Of a stretch of 64,000 nt of DNA, positions 56,926-64,000 are shown piece by piece. The stretch covers positions 186,001 through 250,000 of the forward strand of contig NZ_OY782562.1 in NCBI RefSeq assembly GCF_963677875.1. The letters run 5' to 3'. The notes beneath the pieces were generated by a model, which saw nothing but the letters and a program-made list of their open reading frames with translations, was not told the origin of the DNA and did no database searches. The position numbers and the translations under genes are program-made. How positions within the stretch are numbered: position 1 is the first letter of the stretch; each line of letters opens with the position of its first letter. This DNA is from Thiomicrorhabdus sp. Lineage in GTDB: Bacteria; Pseudomonadota; Gammaproteobacteria; Thiomicrospirales; Thiomicrospiraceae.

Positions 56926-57504
56926 TTATATATGACTGGTTTGAGATGGTAAAGTCACGACTTTCAAAGGCGTATAGATCGGTGCGCCTCGGGTTAATTC
57001 ACTTTCGAAAAGAACAATTTTCTCAACCGACAGAGAAAGTTTAACCGCCGCCAAATTTTGAGGAATCCGGATGTCGGGTGCCGCTGCGCCAGTTTGGATT
57101 CTCCCCAAGCTGATATGCGGGCGGAACTTTCGCTTTTTGCCTTCCAGTCCCAGAGAATACAATTGCGACTCAACCGATTCGAAAAGACGTTGGAGCCCGG
57201 CATTATTTCTTACGGAAACGATCAAAGTATGCGGAGCCTGCTGAGAAGGAAACAGTTCAACCTGATCCAACTCAATACCGAATCCGGAAACCTCTGTTGC
57301 AAGATGTGAATCCATCATATTCATCACTTGTGTAATTTTCGATTTCGGAACATTTGCCCCGAGAAAATGCAGGGTAATATGAAAGTTCTTCGGCAAAAAC
57401 CAACGCACTTGGTCGGACCATTTTTGTTGCTGGAGCCGTTTAAGCACAGCCTCCAGCATCCAGGTACGCTCGCGATCAATTGGGATAGCAATAAAAGCGC
57501 GCAT
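56926..57504 (-). CDS. thpR: RNA 2',3'-cyclic phosphodiesterase (2H family)
   Basis: ThpR hydrolyses 2',3'-cyclic phosphates of RNA and was first named 2'-5' RNA ligase. The 192 residues contain the two HxTx-type motifs of the 2H phosphoesterases: FHITLHFLG (about residues 46-54) and FRPHISLGR (about 138-146). RAFIAIPIDRE starts the fold. The C-terminus is slightly extended. It stands alone in a region of orphan genes. Confidence 0.93.
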   Translation of the reverse strand: MRAFIAIPIDRERTWMLEAVLKRLQQQKWSDQVRWFLPKNFHITLHFLGANVPKSKITQVMNMMDSHLATEVSGFGIELDQVELFPSQQAPHTLIVSVRNNAGLQRLFESVESQLYSLGLEGKKRKFRPHISLGRIQTGAAAPDIRIPQNLAAVKLSLSVEKIVLFESELTRGAPIYTPLKVVTLPSQTSHI

Positions 57505-57610
57505 TCAGTCTTCATTCTCCTTTTATATTCTCAAACCGGTTCGATTTCCGACAGAAAAATCCAGTTCGTTTTCCTTTGAATTCTTTTACTTATGCCGGTG
57601 ATCTAAATTT

Positions 57611-58264
57611 TTACGGCAGCTCTTTTTTAAGCTTCCAATCCTCCAGTTTCAGAATCAGCGGCTCTTTGCCATTTTCTCTGAACCACGAATCAACCGCAAA
57701 CACCTGTCCGGTTTGATTCTCTTGAATCACCGCCGTCCAGTGTATGTCAAAAAAGAAAGGGCGTCGCACCACCTTGTCTCGAACACGATGCCATTTAAGC
57801 CAACTTCTTCTCTCAAACAACGTCAGATAAGTTGTGGTATTGGTTGATTCATCAATGCAATCCATCTGGCCGGATTCACCAGTTCCCGAATTTTTCGCCT
57901 TGTCGTTTTGCGTTCCTAACACCCTTCCCGAAAGGCGTTCCATCAATGCAATTGCCTGAGCCAGTTTAAGTCGTTCTTCCCGAGGATTTTGCATCGGAGT
58001 GGCAAACAATTCCACAATTTGATTCCATTCTGGCCCCTGCAACCTCACCTGCCCAACACTTTTGCAGCCATAGTCATAACAAACGGAGACTTGCTTCAAG
58101 GTGTTGAAAAGTGGCGTGCCGGGTGAATTCTGTTGAATGGAACAGCCGCTTAACAAAATGCCGAGTGCAAAAACCCAGGAAAATCCATTACTTTGCCGAT
58201 AAAAGAGACACAATTTTTTCACCTTCTCTGTAATCTGCCTGAAAAGCGATTTTAGCTTTTGCAA
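57611..58264 (-). CDS. Lipoprotein with a possible Cys-His-Asp triad, uncharacterised
   Basis: A 217-residue predicted lipoprotein. After a basic N-terminus a hydrophobic stretch ends in the lipobox LLSGC (Cys41). The conserved-looking core has MDCIDESTNTTTYL (Cys136), DIHWTAVIQ (His175) and FAVDSWFRENG (Asp192). The order Cys, His, Asp and their spacing fit a papain/transglutaminase-like fold, so it could be a membrane-bound cysteine peptidase or acyltransferase. That is inference from motif order only. Promoterless neighbours give no functional hint. Confidence 0.75.
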   Translation of the reverse strand: MQKLKSLFRQITEKVKKLCLFYRQSNGFSWVFALGILLSGCSIQQNSPGTPLFNTLKQVSVCYDYGCKSVGQVRLQGPEWNQIVELFATPMQNPREERLKLAQAIALMERLSGRVLGTQNDKAKNSGTGESGQMDCIDESTNTTTYLTLFERRSWLKWHRVRDKVVRRPFFFDIHWTAVIQENQTGQVFAVDSWFRENGKEPLILKLEDWKLKKELP

Positions 58265-58398
58265 CCTTCTTCAGATTATAGAGTGTCACACCCCAATCAT
58301 TTCAAGAAGCCATCAATTCACGTCACGACTCTCTTTCCACTCTTTCTAACTTATACTATGTGGATCCTCCATAACGGTTTATAACAGGTTCTTGAACG

Positions 58399-58998
58399 AT
58401 GCAAACGCTGACTCCGGAAAATGCCGCTTTTATCGCCCTTAGAAAATCAATGGCAGCCTACGAACCCATCAGCGAACAGACATGGCGAAAATTCCTGAAT
58501 ATTTCAACGTTCAGGACGCTGGATCGAGAACAGATACTGTATCGTGCCGGCGAACTGCCTAAAAGCTTTGCCTACGTGCATAGAGGCTTGGTTCGCTGCT
58601 TTTCTCAGGATGAAAAAGGCAATGAATATAACAAAAATTTTTTTGACGAAGGCAAATTCCCGGGAGCTATGTCATCTCTGCTGACTTCCAACCCTTCCTT
58701 ACTCACCTTCCAAACCATTGAACGCACACAGCTGATTGAAATTGATTTTGCAGCTTACAGACAGCTGCTGTTTGCAAGCGACGATCTGAAGCGATTCCAG
58801 ATCCATTATCTGGAAAAAAACTGGCTGCTGGCCAAAGATGCCAGAGAAATCGAGCTTGTTCAGGAAGAAGCAACCGAGCGTTATTTACGATTTATCTCCC
58901 AATATCCGCAACTGGCGGAGCGTTTGCCCCAATACCATATCGCCTCGCACTTGGGAATAACCCCAACACAATTAAGCAGAATCCGAAAAAAACTCTGA
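58399..58998 (+). CDS. Crp/Fnr-family transcription regulator
   Basis: The 199 residues contain a cyclic-nucleotide-like beta-roll (about 30-130: [28 protein letters not shown]). A C-terminal winged-helix region follows, with [16 protein letters not shown] and [19 protein letters not shown] as recognition helix. It has no Cys cluster, so it is not an oxygen-sensing FNR. Layout and motifs are like the short Crp-like regulators common in Bacteroidetes, which suggests possible transfer. It lies 97 nt upstream of a nitroreductase-YdcZ-GNAT set and probably controls it. Confidence 0.9.
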   Translation: MQTLTPENAAFIALRKSMAAYEPISEQTWRKFLNISTFRTLDREQILYRAGELPKSFAYVHRGLVRCFSQDEKGNEYNKNFFDEGKFPGAMSSLLTSNPSLLTFQTIERTQLIEIDFAAYRQLLFASDDLKRFQIHYLEKNWLLAKDAREIELVQEEATERYLRFISQYPQLAERLPQYHIASHLGITPTQLSRIRKKL

Positions 58999-59095
58999 TC
59001 TATCAACCTATGTAAATGCCCAATTTCATTCCAAAGATTATTCTTTCCCTCAACCAGACACTGGTAATTAATCAACTGAAAGAGGGAAGAAAACC

Positions 59096-59722
59096 ATGGA
59101 TTTATTTGCCGCATTAAACTGGCGTTACGCTGTAAGAGCTTTTTCAGAGCAGAAAGTTCCGGACAAAACGCTAAAGGCCCTGCTTGACGCAACGCGCCTC
59201 AGCGCATCCTCCTACGGCTTGCAGCCTTATTCGCTGATTGTTGTCGAATCTGACGAGGTGAGAGAAAAGCTCGTGCCGTTTTCATACGGTCAGGATAAAG
59301 TGCTGAACAGTTCACATCTGGTCGTATTTGCCGTGCATGAACAGATTGGCGATGAAACGGTAGACCGTTATTTTAATAAATATCAGCAGATTACCGGCAA
59401 ACCATACAGCAGTTTCCAAGACTACTCCGATCACGTCAAGCAGGCATTTGCCTCGAAAACAGAGGAACAAAAGCGTGATTGGGCTCACCAGCAGGCCTAT
59501 ATCGCGCTCGGGCAATTTCTGACCAGCGCTGCCATGTTGAAGATCGACTCCTGCCCGATGGGCGGAATTGATCAGCAAGGCTATGACCAGGTCCTGAACC
59601 TGAAACAAAAAGCACTGACCACCACCGTGGTTTGCCCGATCGGATACCGCCATCCTGATGATCACCATGCAGTGGCGCCGAAAGTACGCTTTGAGCATCA
59701 CGAAATGGTTATGGAGATTTAG
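59096..59722 (+). CDS. NAD(P)H-dependent nitroreductase family oxidoreductase (NfsB-like)
   Basis: FMN-binding nitroreductase-fold protein, 208 residues. WRYAVRAFSEQKVP gives the N-terminal FMN phosphate site, LSASSYGLQPYSLIVVES the next, then AYIALGQFLTSAAMLKIDSCPMGGID and a C-terminal VCPIGYRHPDDHHAVAPKVRF. Members reduce quinones, flavins or nitroaromatics; substrate not predictable. It is the first gene of a tight plus-strand set (1 nt gap to the next gene) downstream of the Crp/Fnr gene. Confidence 0.92.
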   Translation: MDLFAALNWRYAVRAFSEQKVPDKTLKALLDATRLSASSYGLQPYSLIVVESDEVREKLVPFSYGQDKVLNSSHLVVFAVHEQIGDETVDRYFNKYQQITGKPYSSFQDYSDHVKQAFASKTEEQKRDWAHQQAYIALGQFLTSAAMLKIDSCPMGGIDQQGYDQVLNLKQKALTTTVVCPIGYRHPDDHHAVAPKVRFEHHEMVMEI

Positions 59723-59723
59723 C

Positions 59724-60182
59724 ATGATTTCACTGCAGCTTCTTGCCATCCTTGCCGGATTGGCGATCACGGTGCAGGCAACCTTTAATGCAAAGCTCGG
59801 CCTGCTGCTGAAAAGTTCCATACTGGCGACCAGCCTGGCTTTCCTGTTTGCATTTCTGTTTACGCTCTTGTTCATGCTAATCTCAAACAGAGACTATCCG
59901 CTGTGGCTGGAAATTAAACAGGTGCCTTGGTACCTCTGGTTCAGCGGGGGGGCTTTAAGCGCGTTTGGCGTCGGTATGTTTTTCTATTTGATTCCCAAAA
60001 TGGGCGTAGGTTCCATGATGTCCTTCGCCCTCTCGGGACAAATTGTGCTGGGTCTACTGGCCAGCCACTATGGCTGGTTCGACTTGCCAAAAACGCCGAT
60101 AACAGCCATAAAATTTCTGGGGCTGATCACTCTGATCGCAGGACTATTCTTGATAAATTGGGAGAGCCGCTATGCCGCTTGA
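59724..60182 (+). CDS. DMT-superfamily membrane protein (DUF606/YdcZ)
   Basis: A 152-residue integral membrane protein with five hydrophobic helices and the opening LQLLAILAGLAITVQATFNAKLG typical of DUF606/YdcZ. These are half-size relatives of drug/metabolite transporters that usually act as dimers. I use the ATG at 59724, with GGAGA upstream; the open frame extends further back into the nitroreductase gene. It overlaps the GNAT gene by 11 nt, so translation is coupled. Transported compound unknown. Confidence 0.87.
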   Translation: MISLQLLAILAGLAITVQATFNAKLGLLLKSSILATSLAFLFAFLFTLLFMLISNRDYPLWLEIKQVPWYLWFSGGALSAFGVGMFFYLIPKMGVGSMMSFALSGQIVLGLLASHYGWFDLPKTPITAIKFLGLITLIAGLFLINWESRYAA

Positions 60183-61005
60183 TAAAGAAAATTTGCATAA
60201 CCTGACCGGTCTATGGAAAAAATATGGCGTTTGTGAAAAAAGCCAAACGCCAGACGGCATACAAATCAATCGCGATTGGCCGCATCGTGTCTGGATGGAA
60301 CAAACTGACAATGGCTTTGCGGCCTTTGACTCTACTTCGGATTTCTCGTCTTCACTGCAATCCGCCTTACATGAAGTCCCGATGGGAACCGTATTTCCCT
60401 TATGGATACCGAATCCTATCCTCGGAGATTTTAAAGCTGTCGTTCCCTCTTATGGATTAGACTCAGAAAAACTTAAACAACTTCTGCAACAAAGCGGCTG
60501 GCACAAGACTTTTGAACAGACGGCAATGTATTTGAATCTGGATAAATTGAACCCTGAGAACAATGCCGCAAAAAGAGACGAAAAAGACCTAGATGATTTG
60601 CATCTGATCGCTGTAACCTCGCAAGAGGACTTATCGCATTGGATTAAGATTGCCAGCGAAGCCTTTCAATATGATGTCAATTCAGAGAGTCTGATACCGT
60701 TGCTAGACGACTCCGACATACGAATATTACTCGGGCAATTTCAAGGATCGCCTGTCGCTTGCGCGCTGCTTTATAAAACCGGATCGATCATCGGTTTACA
60801 TCAGATGGGGGTTAGAAAAGATTATCAGGGAAAAGGGATCGCCAGGCGATTTATGTATAAACTCATGCAACTCAGTGCTGAATGGTCGGGAAAAACTATG
60901 GTATTGCAAGCCTCGAACGCCGGTCTGCCGCTGTATGAAAAACTCGGATTTTCCGAACAGTTTTTCATCGAGAATTACCAAAAAACGACTTCCAATAACG
61001 GTTGA
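60172..61005 (+). CDS. GNAT-family N-acetyltransferase
   Basis: The 277-residue protein has a divergent N-terminal half and a C-terminal GNAT domain. IIGLHQMGVRKDYQGKGIARRFMYKLM contains the acetyl-CoA pyrophosphate loop (R/Q-x-x-G-x-G/A as YQGKGIA) and LPLYEKLGFSEQFF is motif B. Bipartite proteins of this kind acetylate small amines, antibiotics or tRNA-linked substrates; substrate unknown. It ends the regulator-nitroreductase-YdcZ-GNAT cluster. Confidence 0.88.
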   Translation: MPLDKENLHNLTGLWKKYGVCEKSQTPDGIQINRDWPHRVWMEQTDNGFAAFDSTSDFSSSLQSALHEVPMGTVFPLWIPNPILGDFKAVVPSYGLDSEKLKQLLQQSGWHKTFEQTAMYLNLDKLNPENNAAKRDEKDLDDLHLIAVTSQEDLSHWIKIASEAFQYDVNSESLIPLLDDSDIRILLGQFQGSPVACALLYKTGSIIGLHQMGVRKDYQGKGIARRFMYKLMQLSAEWSGKTMVLQASNAGLPLYEKLGFSEQFFIENYQKTTSNNG

Positions 61006-61108
61006 ACAAATTTCAATGGCTGAGTCAAAGAGGCTTTCATTCATCCGAGACTCTTCATTTCACTTCATGTCACTTATAGCACTCTCAATCCATTATTGAA
61101 ATTCATGC

Positions 61109-61387
61109 TCATTTGATTGAATAAGAAGTCTCTGCCTCTTTTTTACAGGCGATAACAACAATATCGTCTACCTCTTGGTAAGTGCTGTGAATCCCCTTTT
61201 CATCGGTAAAATTCTCGGTTTTGTATGCCACTCGATGCCGGACTTCTTTCACAATGTAGTCATCGAAATCGATATTCAAAGTGTGATTCACCGAAGGCAA
61301 CACCTGCGCATTGCGTATTTTGATTGTTTTCAAAAGATGCGGCGGTTCTTGATTATCAAAGGTTTGGATTCTGTAATGTATTGTCAT
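61109..61387 (-). CDS. Hypothetical protein
   Basis: A 92-residue protein I do not recognise. It is mostly beta (YRIQTFDN, TLKIRN-like LKTIKIRNAQVLPS, IVKEVRHRVAYKT, VDDIVVIACKK), acidic and probably cytoplasmic, with no signal or membrane segment. It lies 64 nt downstream of the DUF1840 gene on the same strand, so it may belong to that transcript. Confidence 0.55.
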   Translation of the reverse strand: MTIHYRIQTFDNQEPPHLLKTIKIRNAQVLPSVNHTLNIDFDDYIVKEVRHRVAYKTENFTDEKGIHSTYQEVDDIVVIACKKEAETSYSIK

Positions 61388-61450
61388 CGTTAAGTTCTAT
61401 TATTGTTTGATTAGCTATTCGTCTAAGACAAATTTTAGACTTGCTCTGCA

Positions 61451-61753
61451 TTAACGAAGTGATTTTTCCCAAATCACATACTCGTCATTTTTAATCGCTG
61501 CTTGTAATAAATCGAGCAAAGGCCCAGCCCTGTGCGACACACTGACTGAATCATCGTCCCAACTATCTCCGTTTTGCGCACTTGGACTGGAAACGGCCTT
61601 ACTTAAGCTATTAAACGCCTGCTCTACTTCTTCGTCAGTCAAGGCGCCCGGCACGATTTCACTATGCCCCATTAAGGAGATTAAATTCAAACCGACTTGA
61701 TCAAAATAGCTGACATCGGGATGGTCTTTGGTTTTAAACACAATCAAGTTCAT
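61451..61753 (-). CDS. DUF1840-family protein
   Basis: The 100-residue protein matches the DUF1840 pattern: LIVFKTKDHPDVSYFDQVGLNLISLMGHSEIVPGAL at the N-terminus, an acidic linker (DSWDDDS) and VSHRAGPLLDLLQAAIKNDEYVIWE at the end. Function unknown; such proteins are small, soluble and widespread in beta- and gammaproteobacteria. AGGAG precedes the ATG. The U-tract of the yfhL terminator ends only 8 nt before the start codon. Confidence 0.85.
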   Translation of the reverse strand: MNLIVFKTKDHPDVSYFDQVGLNLISLMGHSEIVPGALTDEEVEQAFNSLSKAVSSPSAQNGDSWDDDSVSVSHRAGPLLDLLQAAIKNDEYVIWEKSLR

Positions 61754-61761
61754 TCTCCTAT

Positions 61762-61796
61762 AAAAAAAGCGAAGTGGTTACCCGACTTCGCTTTTA
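61762..61796 (-). terminator. Terminator after yfhL, just before the DUF1840 gene
   Basis: On the minus strand AAAGCGAAGT and ACTTCGCTTT (61766-61775 and 61785-61794) pair around 9 nt and are followed by seven T. It is a strong intrinsic terminator for trhP-yfhL. Confidence 0.88.
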
Positions 61797-61808
61797 ATTT
61801 TGACCATT

Positions 61809-62066
61809 TTAGATCTTGTCTGCTTTGACAAGTTCTTTAAATTTTTCGTAGAGGGTTTCGTGATCTTCAACCCGATCCGGATCGGTAATAATTACGTCCA
61901 GCGGACAGACGCTGATACAGGTTGGGGTGTCGTAAAAGCCGACGCATTCGGTGCATAAATCCGGATTGATCTCGTAGATTTTTTCACCCATCGAGATCGC
62001 CTTATTCGGACACTCCGGTTCGCACATATCGCAGTTGATACACCCTTTCAGGATTTTTAATGCCAT
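61809..62066 (-). CDS. yfhL: YfhL-type 4Fe-4S dicluster ferredoxin
   Basis: An 85-residue ferredoxin. The first cluster motif is CINCDMCEPECP; the second has the enlarged loop CTECVGFYDTPTCISVCP typical of YfhL/Fdx-like ferredoxins. It is probably a low-potential electron donor in the cytoplasm. It starts 18 nt after the U32-family gene, and the pairing supports a role as redox partner of TrhP. This is inference from neighbourhood. Confidence 0.92.
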   Translation of the reverse strand: MALKILKGCINCDMCEPECPNKAISMGEKIYEINPDLCTECVGFYDTPTCISVCPLDVIITDPDRVEDHETLYEKFKELVKADKI

Positions 62067-62084
62067 GCGTATTTCCTGCCCTGA

Positions 62085-63614
62085 TTAAGCAGAGGCTTTA
62101 GCGGCAGCTCTATTAACTGCGTCTTTCGCTTCCTGCTCATCTTTGGCTTTGCGCGCTGCTGCGTCACGTTTCACGTCTCCACCCCAGGATTCGTTACGCA
62201 TGATCAGGCCAAACAGCAGTGTTTCTTTATCCAGATCCTTGAACGGGTTCGGGATGCGAACCAGCCAGCCGGAACCTTTGGCACAATCAACCACTTCGTC
62301 GTGATGTGTCTGCATATGATCCAAGACCATTGAAACATTACCGGCAGGTGTCATAATCTCGATCGAATCGCCAACGCAGAATTTGTTTTTCACATCGATT
62401 TGCAGCATGGAACGGCCGTCGCGCTCGACGACATCGACCACTTCACCAACAAAACGCTGACGCTCGGATTTGGAAACGCCGTATTCATAGTTTTGATACT
62501 CTGAATGCACATGACGACGCAGGAACCCTTCGGTATAACCGCGGCTTGCCAGGCTTTCGAGATCTTCCAACAGGGAACGGTCAAACTCTTTACCGGCCAG
62601 AGCATCATCGATCGCTTTACGGTATACCTGGGCGGTACGCGCCACATAATAATGCGACTTGGTACGGCCTTCGATTTTCAGGGAGTGAACGCCCATATCG
62701 ACCAGCTCGGGAATCAATTCCACTGCGCGCAGGTCTTTGGAGTTCATAATGTAAGTGCCGTGTTCGTCTTCAAACGCCGGCATCAACTCGCCCGGGCGTC
62801 CTTCTTCTTCCAACAGCATCATCTGATCGGTGGTTTCGCCTTCGCCCAGAGTCGGCGCATAGGAATTCTGCTCAGGCGCTTCGCGGCTGGTTGTTCCGGT
62901 CAGATCGGTAATATTATCGATCTGTACGTTATTCACCTGCACACCCACGACATCGCCGGATTCATCTTCTTTGGCTTCATAGGTGTTGTAGTTCCAGCGA
63001 CAAGCATTGGTACAGGTTCCCTGATTGGCGTCACGCTTATTGATATAACCGGACAGTAGGCAGCGACCGGAATAAGCGATACAAAGCGCGCCGTGAACGA
63101 ACACTTCCAGCTCCATCTCCGGTACTTTTTCACGGATTTCACGGATTTCGGCAATCGACAATTCACGCGACAATACAACACGACGTACACCGTTGTTGTA
63201 CCAGAATTTAACCGTTGCCCAGTTGACCGCGTTCGACTGCACCGACAGGTGAATTTCCTGCTCCGGATATTCGGCGTGTACCATCGCAATCAAACCCGGA
63301 TCGGACATAATCAGCGCATCCGGCTTCATGTCGATGATCGGTTTGATGTCTTTCATGTAGGTATTGACCTTGGCGTTGTGCGCCGCAATATTGGACACAA
63401 CATAGAATTTCTTGCCTAATTCATGGGCACGGGCAATCCCTTTGGCTAGATTTTCTTCGTCAAATTCGTTGTTACGTACACGCAAACTGTAACGCGGCTG
63501 ACCGGCATAAACCGCGTCGGCACCATACGCGAATGCGTATTCCATATTCTTCAGCGTTCCCGCCGGAGAGAGCAATTCCGATTGAACTGCATTCATTTGA
63601 GTCTCTGCTTGCAA
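62085..63614 (-). CDS. trhP: U32-family tRNA 5-hydroxyuridine synthase TrhP (YegQ)
   Basis: TrhP (YegQ) makes 5-hydroxyuridine at position 34 of tRNAs in a prephenate-dependent reaction. The 509 residues show the U32 core: SPAGTLKNMEYAFAYGADAVYAG, EVFVHGALCIAYSGRCLLSGYINKRDANQGTCTNACRW with the clustered Cys, and HGTYIMNSKDLRAVELIPEL. It is longer than E. coli YegQ (453), with an acidic insert near residues 225-255 and an Ala/Lys-rich tail of ~25 residues. It precedes yfhL by 18 nt. Confidence 0.93.
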   Translation of the reverse strand: MQAETQMNAVQSELLSPAGTLKNMEYAFAYGADAVYAGQPRYSLRVRNNEFDEENLAKGIARAHELGKKFYVVSNIAAHNAKVNTYMKDIKPIIDMKPDALIMSDPGLIAMVHAEYPEQEIHLSVQSNAVNWATVKFWYNNGVRRVVLSRELSIAEIREIREKVPEMELEVFVHGALCIAYSGRCLLSGYINKRDANQGTCTNACRWNYNTYEAKEDESGDVVGVQVNNVQIDNITDLTGTTSREAPEQNSYAPTLGEGETTDQMMLLEEEGRPGELMPAFEDEHGTYIMNSKDLRAVELIPELVDMGVHSLKIEGRTKSHYYVARTAQVYRKAIDDALAGKEFDRSLLEDLESLASRGYTEGFLRRHVHSEYQNYEYGVSKSERQRFVGEVVDVVERDGRSMLQIDVKNKFCVGDSIEIMTPAGNVSMVLDHMQTHHDEVVDCAKGSGWLVRIPNPFKDLDKETLLFGLIMRNESWGGDVKRDAAARKAKDEQEAKDAVNRAAAKASA

Positions 63615-63661
63615 GGCAAATCTCCTACATGAAAGTTAAAATAAAAAGTGAATCGGGCATT

Positions 63662-64000
63662 TTACAATAAATCTGACAATTTTTCTTGCCATAACAAGTA
63701 TTTATCGTCAATTTTCAGGCGCGCATTGGCCGGACTGGTTGAGGGCAGTGTTATCAACTGCAAAGCGGATTGAATCGAAGGATCGAGCAGCTGTTTTTTA
63801 AGCACCTGGGTGGTAAATAATTTTTCCGCCGCCTGACCGTTAAAAGCGACATGTTTCAATTGCGGAAAACGTTCAAAAAGCGTTTGAAAATCGTTTGCCT
63901 GCGGCGCTTTGATTGCCGAATCCAAACTGCCTTCACGCTCACAGAATTGCAAGACATCCCACAACAGAATGCCGAGCTGCTGGCAAGCTGAAATCTTATC
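63662..64000 (-). CDS. Uracil-DNA glycosylase family (DNA-deoxyinosine glycosylase-like), C-terminal part
   Basis: The frame runs off the window edge at 64000, leaving 112 residues. ILLWDVLQFCEREGSLDSAIKAPQANDFQTLF and HVAFNGQAAEKLF, and LPSTSPANARL near the end, match the UDG-fold family of hypoxanthine/deoxyinosine glycosylases, which remove deaminated bases. The N-terminal catalytic motif is outside the window. It lies 48 nt upstream of trhP on the same strand, and its stop precedes the trhP ATG. Confidence 0.8.
   Translation of the reverse strand, partial: DKISACQQLGILLWDVLQFCEREGSLDSAIKAPQANDFQTLFERFPQLKHVAFNGQAAEKLFTTQVLKKQLLDPSIQSALQLITLPSTSPANARLKIDDKYLLWQEKLSDLL

Overview
The window looks like chromosomal DNA of a gammaproteobacterium. 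Gene content and order (pyrG-kdsA-eno, accA-tilS, frr ... uppS-cdsA-rseP-bamA-skp-lpxD-fabZ-lpxA-lpxB-rnhB, rpsB-tsf, map-glnD-dapD, yffB-dapE) are those of a Gram-negative with lipid A and a BAM complex. Protein style and moderate G+C suggest the Thiomicrospira/Hydrogenovibrio/Thiomicrorhabdus group of sulfur oxidisers, but that is inference; no sulfur or carbon-fixation gene lies here. I saw no tRNA, rRNA, IS element, prophage or CRISPR array.

Layout. 1-5.7 kb (minus): eno (cut by the window edge), kdsA, pyrG, tilS, accA. 5.9-13.9 kb: a DUF481 outer-membrane protein, YcaO, a tiny c-type cytochrome, a secreted unknown, UspA, TsaB, a frameshifted YoaA-type helicase and a lone zinc-independent L36 gene. 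13.9-28.5 kb (minus): cheV, then the large envelope-biogenesis cluster and the translation genes frr, pyrH, tsf, rpsB; dxr and dnaE, which sit in this cluster in E. coli, are missing. 28.7-42 kb: map, glnD, dapD, yffB, dapE, an NSS transporter, murB, a START-domain protein, an MscS channel, nagZ and a MOSC protein. 42-49.6 kb (minus): one tightly packed eight-gene unit: prenyltransferase, cysM, CYTH protein, TolC-like channel, peptide-binding lipoprotein, cytoplasmic YkuD enzyme and two peptide permease subunits. 49.8-64 kb: a chemoreceptor with several HAMP-like repeats, an 11-copy 9-bp tandem repeat, a lysozyme-like secreted protein, a GST-like protein, an ABC exporter, a secreted tail-collar protein, ThpR, a lipoprotein with a possible Cys-His-Asp triad, a Crp/Fnr regulator with nitroreductase/YdcZ/GNAT genes, and the TrhP-YfhL tRNA-hydroxylation pair.

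How the genes work together. Most of the window serves the envelope: KDO and lipid A synthesis (kdsA, lpxA/B/D), fatty-acid supply (accA, fabZ), phospholipid and undecaprenyl supply (cdsA, uppS), outer-membrane assembly (bamA, skp, rseP), and peptidoglycan precursors and recycling (murB, dapD, dapE, nagZ, and possibly the 42-46 kb peptide importer with an LdcV/ElsL-like enzyme).

The points I rate highest are: (i) a terminator-like hairpin whose U-tract ends 2 nt before uppS, suggesting attenuation of the envelope operon; (ii) the peptide-import/YkuD unit as a candidate murein-peptide recycling operon lacking its ATPases; (iii) the 9-bp tandem repeat; (iv) paired inverted DnaA boxes upstream of uspA; (v) a +1 frameshift in helicase motif VI of the YoaA homologue; (vi) two uncharacterised exported proteins with enzyme-like motifs.
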